A DNA stretch of 64,000 nucleotides from Micromonospora sediminimaris (GTDB taxonomy: Bacteria > Actinomycetota > Actinomycetes > Mycobacteriales > Micromonosporaceae). The position numbers and the translations under genes are program-made. Shown here piece by piece: positions 8,941 through 17,725 of this stretch. Location of the stretch: positions 248,001 to 312,000 of the forward strand of contig FOLJ01000003.1 in assembly GCA_900112325.1 (NCBI GenBank), read 5' to 3'. Each line of letters begins with the position of its first letter. Positions within the stretch are counted from its first letter, which is position 1. The notes below the pieces were generated by a model. The model did no database searches. It saw only the letters and a program-made list of their open reading frames with translations, and had not been told where the DNA came from.

Positions 8941-9240
8941 GTGTCGCTCACCGGCTGGTTGGCCTGTCCACAGTGCGCCACGTGTGTGGCACTGGGCACC
9001 GCGTACCGGCTGGGCGACCAGCGGATCGGCTATTTCCAGGACGGTTACACCGCCAACTCCGGCCAGCCGGAGTTGACCCGGGCGTTGTGGAAGTTCCTGG
9101 CCGACCACGCCACGCACTCACTGCGGGTGCTGCTGCCCGATACTCCTGGCTACGACGACCTGGACCAGTTCCGGGAGATCGGCGGCGATGAGCAGGGCGA
9201 CGTTTCCTTCGCCGAGTACCTTGACGGGTGGCCCGGCTGA
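8941..9240 (+). CDS. small conserved-looking CPxC protein
   Basis: 99 residues from GTG 8941. Starts with SLTGWLACPQCATCVALG, a three-Cys zinc-ribbon or redox-like half site (about 9-14), followed by a mixed acidic region with RALWKFLADHATHSLRVLLPD and a C-terminal FAEYLDGW. No signal peptide or membrane segment. I do not recognise a family. It lies 61 bp after the MFS gene on the same strand and may be co-transcribed. Confidence 0.6.
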   Translation: MSLTGWLACPQCATCVALGTAYRLGDQRIGYFQDGYTANSGQPELTRALWKFLADHATHSLRVLLPDTPGYDDLDQFREIGGDEQGDVSFAEYLDGWPG

Positions 9241-9317
9241 ATCCAGGCCCAACCAACTCACCGCCCGACACGGCAACCGGTACAAGCGCCGGCCGTAGTC
9301 AGTGGCCCTGCGGATAG

Positions 9318-9377
9318 GACAACAACGGGGAAGTTGTCGCCTCGAAGCGAACCGAGACGACAACAACAGGGAAGTTG
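9318..9377. repeat. two copies of the CAACAAC-N4-AAGTTG repeat
   Basis: Two 19-bp direct repeats (9318-9336 and 9359-9377, 18 of 19 identical), each with the 17-bp core CAACAAC-N4-AAGTTG (9320-9336 and 9361-9377). The first sits in a GACAAC-N9-GTTGTC hairpin. The same core forms the arms of a hairpin at 40389-40446. Confidence 0.7.
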
Positions 9378-9447
9378 CACTCAGGCTTAGCCAAGCGCCA
9401 CGCCGAGGTCGGCCGCGGCTCGGCGTCGTCGGTCGGATAGCGGCGCG

Positions 9448-10191
9448 CTACGTCGCCGTCGTGTTGTATCGGTCGAGTGTTGCCTTGGATGTCGAGGGGT
9501 CGCGGAAGATAAGTTCCCACGGGCCGGTGTTGACATCCATGTCCTTGCCGAACCCGACCCACTTGCCGGCCATCCGTCGACCCGTGGGCTCAGCCAGGAG
9601 TTGGATCGCACCGTGGTAGCGGGCACCCCGGTAGTAGCCAGCCGGGTCGGTCTGCTCCACCCAGGTGCCGGTGACGACGGAGCCGTCCACGGTCAGGTCC
9701 ATGGAGAGAGACGAGGCTGCCGAGCCGGGCAGGCTACGTGCGGTCAGCCGGTCACCGTGCTGAAGCACCACGACGAAGTGCTGCCCGGCGAAGGAGTCTC
9801 CCCGGCCGCTTGAGTAGTACTGGTAGCGGCTGAGCCAGATTCCCTCGTATGACTGGTGAACCGTGGTCGGCCTTGGCGTCGGCGTGGCCAGGCTGGACAT
9901 GGGAGATGTCAGGTCGTGACCGCCGTGCTGGTCATCGGCGACCTGCCTTCCGGGTACCGAGGCGAAGCCCAGCAGCGAGATGGGCAGGCCGGTGACGACT
10001 TCCAGCGCGCGGGCGTAGACGGGGCGGGGTGCGGCGATCGCCCCGGACTCCCATCGCTGGACGAGCCTCTTGTTGGCGTCGTTGGGCTCACCGACGCGAT
10101 GGCCGGCCGCCTGGAGCGCGCGGGCGAAGTCGTCCTGGCTCATCCGCATCCCGATGCGGATAGCTCGCAGAGCGGTATTGGGGGCGTCCAT
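9448..10191 (-). CDS. XRE-type HTH protein fused to a beta-rich domain
   Basis: 247 residues from ATG 10191. Residues about 5-70 are an HTH_XRE fold (ALRAIRIGMRMSQDDFARAL, with KRLVQRWESG as recognition helix). After a Pro/Thr linker comes a domain of about 120 residues rich in alternating aromatic beta strands (WLSRYQYYSS, HFVVVLQHGDRLTA, GTWVEQTDPAGYY, GKWVGFGKD, GPWELIF) that looks like a small beta barrel. I recall the combination as conserved in actinobacteria but not its function. It may sense a ligand through the barrel. Divergent from 10342/10499. Confidence 0.75.
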   Translation of the reverse strand: MDAPNTALRAIRIGMRMSQDDFARALQAAGHRVGEPNDANKRLVQRWESGAIAAPRPVYARALEVVTGLPISLLGFASVPGRQVADDQHGGHDLTSPMSSLATPTPRPTTVHQSYEGIWLSRYQYYSSGRGDSFAGQHFVVVLQHGDRLTARSLPGSAASSLSMDLTVDGSVVTGTWVEQTDPAGYYRGARYHGAIQLLAEPTGRRMAGKWVGFGKDMDVNTGPWELIFRDPSTSKATLDRYNTTAT

Positions 10192-10270
10192 GACCGACAC
10201 GATAGCGCTGTGTCGCCTTTTTGTCGCCACCAATGTGGCCTACTTGTCGGGCTTTGTGTCGTCGCGGTCG

Positions 10271-10288
10271 GTGACATCCGGACGTCAC
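10271..10288. promoter_or_regulatory. 18-bp near-perfect palindrome, candidate operator
   Basis: GTGACATCCGGACGTCAC differs from its reverse complement at only two positions. It lies in the 150-bp divergent gap between the XRE/beta-barrel gene and the 10342/10499 genes. The same gap carries several TTGTCG/GTGTCG motifs at 10208-10262. One of the two flanking HTH proteins probably binds here. Confidence 0.4.
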
Positions 10289-10341
10289 TGTAGACCTGCG
10301 ACGGCCGACTTGCCGCCGCGCTTCGGCCGACGGAGGTGGGG

Positions 10342-10512
10342 ATGCAGGGTGACGGCGACGAGCCAGGGGTGAGCCGGGGCGAGCAGATCCAAGCAGCCGA
10401 GCGGGAAGCGGCGAAGCGGCGGCTTCTCGCCGAGGCTGAGGCGGAGCGGATCCCGGCGGAGGAGATCACCCGGGCGAGACCGGACCGGCGGTGGCGTCGT
10501 GGACAGCGTTGA
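10342..10512 (+). CDS. possible small charged protein upstream of the XRE regulator
   Basis: 56 residues from ATG 10342, mostly one Glu/Arg/Ala-rich helix (about residues 14-42). The gene overlaps the start of the 10499 regulator by 14 bp, which suggests translational coupling. There is no family match and the composition is easily produced by high-GC DNA, so it could be a leader or not a gene. Confidence 0.4.
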   Translation: MQGDGDEPGVSRGEQIQAAEREAAKRRLLAEAEAERIPAEEITRARPDRRWRRGQR

Positions 10513-11701
10513 GCTGTTGCCGGTCGGACGGCGGGTGGCGTACTGGCGGGGGCGGCGGAAGCTGTCGCAGCAGATGTTCGCCGACCGGCTCGGCAAGTCG
10601 AAGAGCTGGGTCGACAAGGTTGAGCGCGGAGCCCGATCGTTGGACAGACTGTCTACTCTCCAGCAGATCGCCCGCGTGCTGCGTATCGATGCCGCCGTGT
10701 TGGTCGGCGGGAACACCGAGCCGGCCGAGGTGACACATCGCGCCGAGGGTGTCGATCGGATCAGGGTTGCGCTGTCCCGGTACGAGATTCCGTTGGGCAT
10801 GCCGGCGGGCCTGCGGCCGGTGATGCCGGTGGACCGGATGCTGCGGGAGGTGGGGCACGCGTGGACGACGTTCCAGTACGCCCGCTACCAGCAGGTGATC
10901 GACATAGCACCGGACCTGCTCACCAATGCACAGCGCACCTACGCCCAAGCCCCGGCCACAGGTCGAACCCCGCTGGTGGAGGCGTACCGGATCACGGCCG
11001 CCCTGCTGATCAAGCTCGGCGACGCCGAGCTGGCCTGGCTGGCCACCGATCGGGCGATGCTCGCTGCCACCGGTGACCGGGAGCTGGTGGCAGCCGCCGC
11101 CGTCCAGCTCGGCCAGGTGCTGCGGATGTCGGGTCGTACGCGGGAGGCGAAGTCGTTGATGCTCGCCGGCGCGTACCGGATCGCCCCGCCGGAGATCGAC
11201 AGCGGTACACCGGCGGAGCTGTCCCTGTGTGGAACCCTGCTCAGCCAGGCGGCCCTGGCCGCCGCACAGCACGGGAACGAGTCGACCGCCACTGAGCTGA
11301 TCGACGAGGCCGCCGGCATGGCCGAGCGGGTCGGCGACGGGCACGACCATCACCACACCGGGTTCGGACCCACCGCCGTCGCCCTGGCGCGTACCGCCGC
11401 AGCCGTCGAGTCCGGTGACGTCCGTGCTGCAATCGGCTGGCACGAGAAGGCCACCAGGCGACCCGGGTGGCGGTGGCTACCCCCCGAACATCGCGCTGCG
11501 CACCTGCTTGACGTCGCCCGTGCCTACCTCCACGCCGACGATGCGACACATGCCGCGCGGGTGCTTGTTGAAGCTGAGCGCACCGCACCGGCCGAGGTCC
11601 GAGACCGACCCGCCGCCCGGGACGTACTCGCCGAGATCGCCCGTGACCCGCGCGCCCCGACCACGGTCACGCAGCTCGCCGTCTCCCTTGGGGTGGGCTG
11701 A
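10499..11701 (+). CDS. XRE family regulator with alpha-helical repeat C-terminus
   Basis: 400 residues from GTG 10499. N-terminal HTH (about 8-65) with LSQQMFADRLGKSKSWVDKVERG, the typical Streptomyces/Micromonospora XRE layout, then about 300 residues of amphipathic helices resembling TPR-like repeats (ALLIKLGDAELAWLATDRAM and AALAAAQHGNESTATELIDEA style units). Such proteins usually bind DNA and a peptide or small ligand. A short frameshifted reading frame starts 4 bp after the stop. Confidence 0.82.
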   Translation: MDSVELLPVGRRVAYWRGRRKLSQQMFADRLGKSKSWVDKVERGARSLDRLSTLQQIARVLRIDAAVLVGGNTEPAEVTHRAEGVDRIRVALSRYEIPLGMPAGLRPVMPVDRMLREVGHAWTTFQYARYQQVIDIAPDLLTNAQRTYAQAPATGRTPLVEAYRITAALLIKLGDAELAWLATDRAMLAATGDRELVAAAAVQLGQVLRMSGRTREAKSLMLAGAYRIAPPEIDSGTPAELSLCGTLLSQAALAAAQHGNESTATELIDEAAGMAERVGDGHDHHHTGFGPTAVALARTAAAVESGDVRAAIGWHEKATRRPGWRWLPPEHRAAHLLDVARAYLHADDATHAARVLVEAERTAPAEVRDRPAARDVLAEIARDPRAPTTVTQLAVSLGVG

Positions 11702-11704
11702 CCA

Positions 11705-11891
11705 GTGACGGCACCATTCCTGTCGCCGGCCCAGATCCGCAACCGACTGATCCTCAACGCCCGAACGATCCTCCGACAGCATCGAACCCGGCCCGCGGCC
11801 GCTGCCGCTGCCGAGCGTGCGGCACCCGGGTTGCCCGGTGGCGATCGCCGCCCGCAATGTCCTGCGCACGGCGCGCGAAGTGCATCGTTGA
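11705..11891 (+). pseudogene. frameshifted small gene following the XRE regulator
   Basis: GTG 11705 opens a frame (start residues TAPFLSPAQIRNRLILNAR, then ILRQHR) that looks coding, but after about 11785 the coding character moves to the +1 frame, which ends PVAIAARNVLRTAREVHR at a TGA (11889-11891). Joined, the two halves would give a protein of about 61 residues. A single indel, true decay or a sequencing error would all explain this. It borders the low-GC island on the right. Confidence 0.35.
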
Positions 11892-12116
11892 GGTACCAAT
11901 CGTACCGGCGGAAGGCAATCGGGAGATGCCTCTACAGAATGACTCGGGACTGGGCCGGTCGAGTCGCTTGGACCGTGGCCACGGCTAAGTTGGCGGCTAA
12001 CGAATGTCACGGAGGCGTCGAAGGTAGCGACGCTCCGTTTCTGGGTGGTGTCGGTCGGCCAGTAGCGAGGACGGTGTCGATGTCATCGAAATCAGAAACG
12101 CGAGGTCGCAGGCAGG
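11892..12116. other. left border of the low-GC island, no gene seen
   Basis: 225 bp where base composition falls from the high-GC regulator region to the lower-GC R-M module. An open frame continues from 11705 to 12274 but it crosses the nuclease gene and has no family character. No inverted repeats, integrase or tRNA edge is visible. Confidence 0.5.
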
Positions 12117-12893
12117 CTACTCGTCCGAAGTGTCGTCATCGCTCGACTCCTGCAGGACGTTGCCGACCAACGCATGTACATCGATTGCACCAGGAGAGGG
12201 TCGTGCTCGGCCTTCGGCGAAAGCCAGGCGCGCAGCTGCCAGGTCGGCGAGGCGAACTGCTTGGATCACAATGACGCGTCGCAGCCCAGGCGAGACCTCG
12301 CCACGCTCGTGAGCGACGGCTGAAACCCTGGCCAATGTTTCGGCGCGACGGGCGATACGAACATCTGGGTGCTCGCGATCTTCCCGCAAGTCGTCGGGAA
12401 TCAAGTTGAAACGATAAGATTGTGGCAGATGTACGAGTTCCGAGACTGGCGGAATCTTCTCGTTCAAGATTGCATGATACTTGGATTCATCAATCGCTTG
12501 GCGATACACCGAGTACTCGATCGCGTCGAGCTTCGCTCGCTTGTCGGCGTCGGCGCGCAGGTGCTCGGCTGGCCAGAACTCAATTTCTGCAACCTCGAAG
12601 GGGTCGAGGATTCGATACGCAAGCGTATCGCTTCGTTGGCCTGTCATGTGCCTGCCTATGCGTGTCCCGAAGTTCTCCCACGTCTGCCCAACGTAGATAG
12701 GCTCGGCATCGTAGTCGTAGAAGCCATACACACCGATACAGCTACCCAACCGCTTTCCGCTCGCGGCATCAACGGACCTCATTGCGTCCTTGAGTAGCAG
12801 CCGGAATCCTTGGACAAATTTGGTCGGCAGAGAGGCTTTCAATGGCGGCTCGTGATCAGGATCGTTGTACGACGCAACGCCACGACTGGCCAC
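12117..12893 (-). CDS. GIY-YIG nuclease, candidate restriction endonuclease
   Basis: 258 residues. Full GIY-YIG catalytic set: GVYGFYD then PIYVGQT (about 54-70), Arg and His in TRIGRHMTG (about 77-85), a Glu in DAIEYSVYRQ (about 122-131) and an Asn in ILNEKIPP (about 141-148). These residues cut DNA with one metal ion in family members. It is downstream of a C5 methyltransferase and vsr on the same strand, so a type II restriction enzyme of the module is the best guess; GIY-YIG enzymes such as Eco29kI have that role. C-terminal helical region (165-258) unassigned. GTG start at 12893, with an in-frame GTG at 12899 as an alternative. GC is visibly lower than in the flanks. Confidence 0.75.
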   Translation of the reverse strand: MASRGVASYNDPDHEPPLKASLPTKFVQGFRLLLKDAMRSVDAASGKRLGSCIGVYGFYDYDAEPIYVGQTWENFGTRIGRHMTGQRSDTLAYRILDPFEVAEIEFWPAEHLRADADKRAKLDAIEYSVYRQAIDESKYHAILNEKIPPVSELVHLPQSYRFNLIPDDLREDREHPDVRIARRAETLARVSAVAHERGEVSPGLRRVIVIQAVRLADLAAARLAFAEGRARPSPGAIDVHALVGNVLQESSDDDTSDE

Positions 12894-13135
12894 TGCACAC
12901 CTCAGCTTCTCGTTGGCTCATGAACCGGTAGAGGAGTCTAAGGGCTAACCTTCCGCATCAGGAAGGGCGGGGACGGCATGGAAGCCAACGGAGCCACTTC
13001 CCTGGCAGAAGTCCATGCTAGACGGCGGCTTCAGGCGAGTGTCAACTATCCGACCCGGCTTTGCGGCTCGGGCATCCTCGCTGCCACGCCAGCAACGGCC
13101 AGCGGGATTGCAGGATCAGACTGCTACGTGGCGCG
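12894..13135. other. 242-bp spacer inside the R-M module
   Basis: No convincing gene or hairpin between the nuclease start and the vsr stop. The gap is unusual for a tight actinobacterial operon, so the nuclease may have its own promoter here. No clear -35/-10 pair was identified. Confidence 0.4.
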
Positions 13136-13564
13136 CTAGGTGCTCACTGCCCTGACCAGCGAAGAATGGATTTTCTCCGCCGCGTCTGTCGCTGACTCGT
13201 GTTCCCAAACACGGTAGACAGTCCAGCCTGCGGCGCGGAGCAATTCATTCACTTCCGCGTCGCGCCTTCGGTTGCGATCGATTTTATAGTGCCAGTAGCC
13301 GCTGGGGTCGGACGGCATCCGGCAATGCAGCGGGCACCCGTGCCAGAAACAGCCGTCTACGAAGATTGCCACTTTACGACGCGTGAATACGATATCTGGC
13401 CGAACCGTGCGTTCTGGCAGGGAGATTCGATGACCTACTCGATACCGTAGCCCTCGATGAAAGAGCTGTCGCCTTAGGGCCAGTTCAGGCTTTGTGTTAG
13501 CGCTTTTGTTCGACTTCATAGAGCGCGAGGCTGATGACGGTGGCGGCGTGGGAGGTATCGTCAT
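13136..13564 (-). CDS. vsr: very short patch repair endonuclease Vsr
   Basis: 142 residues, the normal Vsr size. Seen: MKSNKSANTKPELALRRQL (about 16-34), VRPDIVFTRRKVAIFVDGCFWHGCP (split at about 54-78, with the catalytic Asp and the zinc/structural Cys and His), and YWHYKIDRNRRRD (about 89-101). Vsr nicks next to T:G mismatches produced when 5-methylcytosine deaminates, protecting sites modified by the companion methylase. The gene starts 26 bp after the methyltransferase stop, which fits co-expression. Confidence 0.93.
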   Translation of the reverse strand: MTIPPTPPPSSASRSMKSNKSANTKPELALRRQLFHRGLRYRVGHRISLPERTVRPDIVFTRRKVAIFVDGCFWHGCPLHCRMPSDPSGYWHYKIDRNRRRDAEVNELLRAAGWTVYRVWEHESATDAAEKIHSSLVRAVST

Positions 13565-13590
13565 CTCGATGTCTCTTGCGCCACCTGAAG

Positions 13591-14721
13591 CTACTCCGCG
13601 CTAGTCGGACGTAGGACCGGCAGGAGATAGTTGTTGCCGAGCCACTCGATGACGTCAACCACAACGGCGTCGCCGAACCCGAAGAGTTGCTGGTTCGGTG
13701 TGCCAGCAAGGAGTTTGTAGTCATGGGCACCCATAAGGTTGGCGTACTCGCGTGGTGTCATCCATCGAATCGCCTTGCTACCTCTGCCTAGCCGGACCAA
13801 CGCTTGCTTGCTTGATCCGCCTCCGGTGGTCCTGAGGCAACCAGCGATGCCGTCTTTGCGAAGCTCCCACACCGAGACACCCTGCCTAGTGCGCCGGTAG
13901 GCAGTTCGATAGCTGATCGCATCTGCCGCGAGAAGGGCGTCGAAACGGGCCTTTTGAATGTCACTGAGAGAGCGGACGAAGGCGTCTACGCGGTCCTGGC
14001 CCCACCACAAGTTTGCAGTGACATCTGCCTCCACGAAGCCCTCTAGGTCCTGCGGGCCCGTCGGCAAGGCTGGCAGCTCGATGTGATGCATATCCAGCGT
14101 CTGGCGGTGCTTTTCGTGGATGGCTTGCACCCAAGGAGGACGCGTGTCGGTGACTAGTGGGACGTCATGGCGCGCTTGGCTCGGCAACTTGTCCTTTTGT
14201 ATGCCGACGATGAACATCCGCGGTCGAGACTGCGGCACGAAATGCCGAGCGTCGATTGCCAGCACGTCCAAGGAGTAGTTGAGCTTCGACAGGCGAGCCA
14301 GTGCAGCCGCAAGATCCTCGCCCTTGTGGCTGGTGGCGAAACCGTGGACGTTCTCAAGTAGGACCACAGACGGTCGAGGCGACATGCCCTCCACGATCTT
14401 GGCGAACTCCCAGAACATCCCCGACTGATTGCCAACCAAGCCGCGCCTGTTCCCAGCCAACGAGAGATCGATGCATGGGAAGCTACTCGTCGCGAGCTCA
14501 ATCCCCGCTGGTAGGTCCTGCGACTGAACCTTGCGGATGTCCCGAACTAGAAAGTGATCTTCGGCGTCCGGGAAGTTGGCGGCGTAGGCATCGAACTTGG
14601 CCTGTTTGATGTCGTTTGCCCACACCACCTGCACCTGAGCGCCCTTCACGCGCTCGAGGGCGGTTCGGACGAGACCAATCCCGGCAAAGAACTCCGCAGC
14701 CCGGATGGGCGCGCTCTCCAT
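13591..14721 (-). CDS. dcm: DNA (cytosine-5-)-methyltransferase
   Basis: 376 residues. C5-MTase motifs in order: I FFAGIGLVRTALE (about 11-23), IV with catalytic Cys in SSFPCIDLSLAG (about 80-91), VI LENVHGF (about 119-125), VIII QSRPRMFIVGI (about 151-161), then a target recognition region, and IX/X with WMTPREYANLMG and FGFGDAVVVDV. It transfers a methyl group from SAM to cytosine C5. ATG 14721 is chosen because GAGGGGG lies just upstream; an in-frame GTG at 14742 is possible. The symbol is generic; the recognition sequence is unknown. Confidence 0.93.
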   Translation of the reverse strand: MESAPIRAAEFFAGIGLVRTALERVKGAQVQVVWANDIKQAKFDAYAANFPDAEDHFLVRDIRKVQSQDLPAGIELATSSFPCIDLSLAGNRRGLVGNQSGMFWEFAKIVEGMSPRPSVVLLENVHGFATSHKGEDLAAALARLSKLNYSLDVLAIDARHFVPQSRPRMFIVGIQKDKLPSQARHDVPLVTDTRPPWVQAIHEKHRQTLDMHHIELPALPTGPQDLEGFVEADVTANLWWGQDRVDAFVRSLSDIQKARFDALLAADAISYRTAYRRTRQGVSVWELRKDGIAGCLRTTGGGSSKQALVRLGRGSKAIRWMTPREYANLMGAHDYKLLAGTPNQQLFGFGDAVVVDVIEWLGNNYLLPVLRPTSAE

Positions 14722-14856
14722 GTTTCCCCCCTCGCCCACCACCGCTGCAGCTTATAGGGGGCCTAGTGCTGGTCCCCAAGCATGACACTCATCTGTGATC
14801 CTTCGATCATCAGTTCGACTGGCGGTGACTGTGCAAGTGCTGACGGCTGATGTGCG

Positions 14857-15171
14857 GTGACCACCCACGGCCCGGTCCTGCCGATCTGGAGCTGCGGCGG
14901 TTGCGACCTGCCTTGGCCGTGTCCGACCCGGCGGCGCGAACTGCGCGCGGAGTATGCGGGCGCTCCGGTGTCACTGGCCCTCTACCTCGGTGGCTATCTC
15001 GTGCAGGCCGCCGAGGACATGCCCTGGGCGCCGGCCGGCGCACTGCACCGCCGCTTCATCGGCTGGACCCGACAGCCGCCGGAAGTACCGCAGCGAAGGA
15101 CCACAGCCGTGCCTGCCGAACCAGACCGGGCCGGATGGCCTCGGACGACGCCCGATCAGGCCGGCGTCTAA
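14857..15171 (+). CDS. small conserved actinobacterial protein of unknown function
   Basis: 104 residues from GTG 14857. Opens with a cysteine-rich stretch, SCGGCDLPWPCPTRRREL (about 12-29), then a helical region (LALYLGGYLVQAAEDM) and RFIGWTRQP. The PxWxCGGC start is one I associate with small unnamed proteins in Micromonosporaceae. The three Cys could bind zinc. It lies just right of the R-M island, whereas its XRE-type neighbour lies left, so the island may have split an older neighbourhood. Confidence 0.65.
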   Translation: MTTHGPVLPIWSCGGCDLPWPCPTRRRELRAEYAGAPVSLALYLGGYLVQAAEDMPWAPAGALHRRFIGWTRQPPEVPQRRTTAVPAEPDRAGWPRTTPDQAGV

Positions 15172-15190
15172 AGAGTTCACACCAAACGGG

Positions 15191-16267
15191 TCAGTCGAAC
15201 AGGACCACGGTGCGGGCGCCTTCGCCCCGGGCCATCCGGGCCAGCGCCTCCGGTGCGTCGTCGAGGGTGATCCGGTCGGTGACCAGGAAGTCGAGGTCGA
15301 GGGTGCCGTCGAGTACCGCGCGGGCCAGCTCGGGCACGTCGCGGTCCGGGTCGGAGGAGCCGTACACCGAGGAACGCAGGGTGCGGGCGGAGTGGAAGAT
15401 CTCCAGGGCGCTGAGGGCGACCATGTCGTCCTTGCCGCCCATGCCGACCACGATGACCTGCCCGCCGCGCCGGGTCGCCCGCCAGGCGGCGCGGATGGTG
15501 GCGGCCCGGCCGACGCACTCGACCGCGTGGTCGACGCCCCGGCCGTCGGTGAGCGACCGTACCGCGCGGCTGAGGGTGTCGTCGGCGAGCAGGAAGTCGG
15601 TGGCACCGGCGGCGTGGGCCAGCTCGGCCTTGGCGGGTGCGACGTCGACGGCGATGACGCGGGCGGCGCCTGCGGCGCGGGCGGCGGCGACAGCCGAGAG
15701 GCCGACGCCGCCGAGGCCGATGACGGCGACCGAGTCGCCGGGACGGACGTCGGCGGTACGGCGGATCGCGCCGACGCCGGTGAGCACCGCACAGCCGAGC
15801 AGCGCGGCGGTGGCAAAGGGCAGGTCCGGCGGTACGGAGACCACGGCCTGTTGCGGCACCACCACCTGCTCGGCGAGCGCCCCGAGGCCCAGGGTGACGT
15901 GCAGCGGCTCGCCGTCGATGGTGTGCCCGACGGTGGCGGCCGGGGTGCCGGAGCGTTCGCAGAGCCACGGCTCGCCGTGCCCGCAGTACCAGCAGGATCG
16001 GCACGGGGGAGCCCAGTCGAGCACCACGTGGTCGCCGACCGCGATCCGGTCGACGTCGTCGCCGACCTCGACCACCACGCCCGCGGCCTCGTGGCCGAGC
16101 AGCAGCGGGTACGGCGCGGCGATGGTGCCGTCGACCATGGACAGGTCGGAGTGGCAGACGCCGGCCGCCCGGACCGCCACCCGTACCTGCCCGCGGCCGG
16201 TGGCGGGCAGCTCGACAGGTTCCACCCGGGGCGGCGTGCCGACGCCCCGGACCACCAGGCCCCTCAC
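15191..16267 (-). CDS. zinc-dependent alcohol dehydrogenase
   Basis: 358 residues, medium-chain dehydrogenase. Catalytic zinc ligands in AGVCHSDL (Cys about 37) and the GHEAAGVV box (about 58-65), four-Cys structural zinc lobe [15 protein letters not shown] (about 89-103), and Rossmann motif [12 protein letters not shown] (about 174-185). It oxidises an alcohol to an aldehyde with NAD(P)+. Its GTG start overlaps the upstream aldehyde-dehydrogenase stop by 4 bp, so the two enzymes probably act in sequence under the TetR operator at 17702. Confidence 0.9.
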   Translation of the reverse strand: MRGLVVRGVGTPPRVEPVELPATGRGQVRVAVRAAGVCHSDLSMVDGTIAAPYPLLLGHEAAGVVVEVGDDVDRIAVGDHVVLDWAPPCRSCWYCGHGEPWLCERSGTPAATVGHTIDGEPLHVTLGLGALAEQVVVPQQAVVSVPPDLPFATAALLGCAVLTGVGAIRRTADVRPGDSVAVIGLGGVGLSAVAAARAAGAARVIAVDVAPAKAELAHAAGATDFLLADDTLSRAVRSLTDGRGVDHAVECVGRAATIRAAWRATRRGGQVIVVGMGGKDDMVALSALEIFHSARTLRSSVYGSSDPDRDVPELARAVLDGTLDLDFLVTDRITLDDAPEALARMARGEGARTVVLFD

Positions 16268-17682
16268 CGTTGGATCGCCTTCACTTCGCAGAACTCCTCA
16301 AGCCCGTGCACGCCCAGCTCGCGGCCGACGCCGGACTGCTTGTAACCGCCGAACGGGGCGAGCGGGTTGAATGGTGCGCCGTTGATGTCGACGGCGCCGG
16401 TGCGCAGCCGGCGGGCCACCCGAAGCGCCCGCTCCTCGTCGCCGGACCAGACCGCGCCGGCCAGCCCGTAGCGGGAGTTGTTGGCGACCCGCACCGCGTG
16501 GTCGTCGTCGTCGACCGGGATGACCGCGAGGACCGGCCCGAAGACCTCCTCCTGCGCGAGGGCGCTGTCGGGGTCGACGTCGGCGATGACGGTCGGGGCG
16601 ACGAACCAGCCCCGCTGCGGGACCGGGGCGTCGGGGCCGCCGGCCACCAGCCGGCCGCCGTCGGCCAGGCCCCGGGTGATGTGGTCGCGTACCCGGTCCC
16701 GCTGGGCGGCGGAGACCAGCGGGCCGAGTCGGGTGGCCGGGTCGAGCGGGTCGCCGAGCTGGTAGCCGTCGGTGGCCTTGGCGGCCAGGTCGAGGGCCTC
16801 GTCGTAGCGGTCCCGGTGCACCAGCATCCTGGTCCAGGCGGTGCAGGTCTGCCCCGAGTTGAGGAAGGCGTTGCCGACGCCCACCTTGACCGCGCTGGCC
16901 AGGTCGGCGTCGTCGAGGATCACATTCGCCGACTTGCCGCCCAGCTCCAGCGACACCCGGGCGATCCGGTCGGCGGCCAGGTGCGTGATCCGCCGGCCGG
17001 TGGCGGTGGAGCCGGTGAAGGAGACCAGGTCCACGCCGGGATGGCCGGCGAGCGCCTCGCCGACCACCGGCCCGGTGCCGGTGACCAGGTTGACCACGCC
17101 GGGCGGCAGGCCGGCCTCGTCGATGGCGTCGAAGAGCAGGTACGCGGTCAACGGGGTCAGTTCGCTCGGCTTCAGCACCAGCGTGCAACCGGCGGCCAGG
17201 GCGGGCGCGAGCTTGGCGACGACCTGGTGCAGCGGATAGTTCCACGGGGTGATCGCCCCGACCACACCGACGGGTTCGCGTACCACCAGGGAGTTGCCCA
17301 CGGTCTGCGGCGCGGGCGGGTGGGCGGCCAGGTCGACGAAGCTGCGCAGCACGGTGAGCGGCAGCCCGGCCTGGACCCGGGTGGCGACCTTCAGCGGGGT
17401 GCCGAGTTCACCGGCGACGGTGTGCGCGATGTCGTCGGCGCGGGCGGTCAGGGCGGCATGCAGCCGGTCGAGGTGGGCGGCCCGGTCGGCGGGGTCGGTC
17501 GCCGCCCAGCCCTCGAAGGCGGCCCGGGCGGCGGCCACCGCCCGGTCGACGTCCTCGGCCGTGCCGGCCGGGACGGTGCCGATGACCTCCTCGGTCGTCG
17601 GGTTGTGCACCTCCAGCGGCTGTCCGCCGGCCGCACGCACCCAGCGTCCGTCGAGGTAGAAGTCGGTCCGTACGGATTCCAT
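16264..17682 (-). CDS. NAD(P)-dependent aldehyde dehydrogenase
   Basis: 472 residues, the normal ALDH length. Seen: Asn in ITPWNYPL (about 145-152), catalytic Glu in [11 protein letters not shown] (about 246-256), catalytic Cys in [11 protein letters not shown] (about 275-285) and the EEVFGPVL motif (about 375). First gene of a two-gene unit with the alcohol dehydrogenase. A 19-bp TetR-type operator lies 20 bp before the ATG. Likely oxidises an aldehyde intermediate to the acid that the acyl-CoA genes nearby handle; substrate unknown. Confidence 0.92.
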   Translation of the reverse strand: MESVRTDFYLDGRWVRAAGGQPLEVHNPTTEEVIGTVPAGTAEDVDRAVAAARAAFEGWAATDPADRAAHLDRLHAALTARADDIAHTVAGELGTPLKVATRVQAGLPLTVLRSFVDLAAHPPAPQTVGNSLVVREPVGVVGAITPWNYPLHQVVAKLAPALAAGCTLVLKPSELTPLTAYLLFDAIDEAGLPPGVVNLVTGTGPVVGEALAGHPGVDLVSFTGSTATGRRITHLAADRIARVSLELGGKSANVILDDADLASAVKVGVGNAFLNSGQTCTAWTRMLVHRDRYDEALDLAAKATDGYQLGDPLDPATRLGPLVSAAQRDRVRDHITRGLADGGRLVAGGPDAPVPQRGWFVAPTVIADVDPDSALAQEEVFGPVLAVIPVDDDDHAVRVANNSRYGLAGAVWSGDEERALRVARRLRTGAVDINGAPFNPLAPFGGYKQSGVGRELGVHGLEEFCEVKAIQR

Positions 17683-17701
17683 GGGCTCCTCACCTCGACT
17701 A

Positions 17702-17720
17702 AAACTAGCGGTGCAAGTTT
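17702..17720. promoter_or_regulatory. TetR-type operator, copy 1
   Basis: AAACTAGCGGTGCAAGTTT, an imperfect palindrome (7 of 9 base pairs), 20 bp upstream of the aldehyde-dehydrogenase ATG. It is the exact reverse complement of the site at 18455-18473. Identity over 19 bp at the two promoters flanking a TetR gene strongly indicates a shared binding site. Confidence 0.85.
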
Positions 17721-17725
17721 GGACT

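Noticed and set aside
12369..12797. Forward-strand frame inside the GIY-YIG gene
   Set aside because: Lower GC makes antisense frames look more natural here, but the reverse-strand frame has the complete GIY-YIG residue set and the forward one has no recognisable feature.
14850..16370. Long forward frame of 506 codons antisense to the alcohol dehydrogenase
   Set aside because: Thr/Ser/Arg/Pro-rich translation, and the reverse strand encodes a clear zinc dehydrogenase with both zinc sites.
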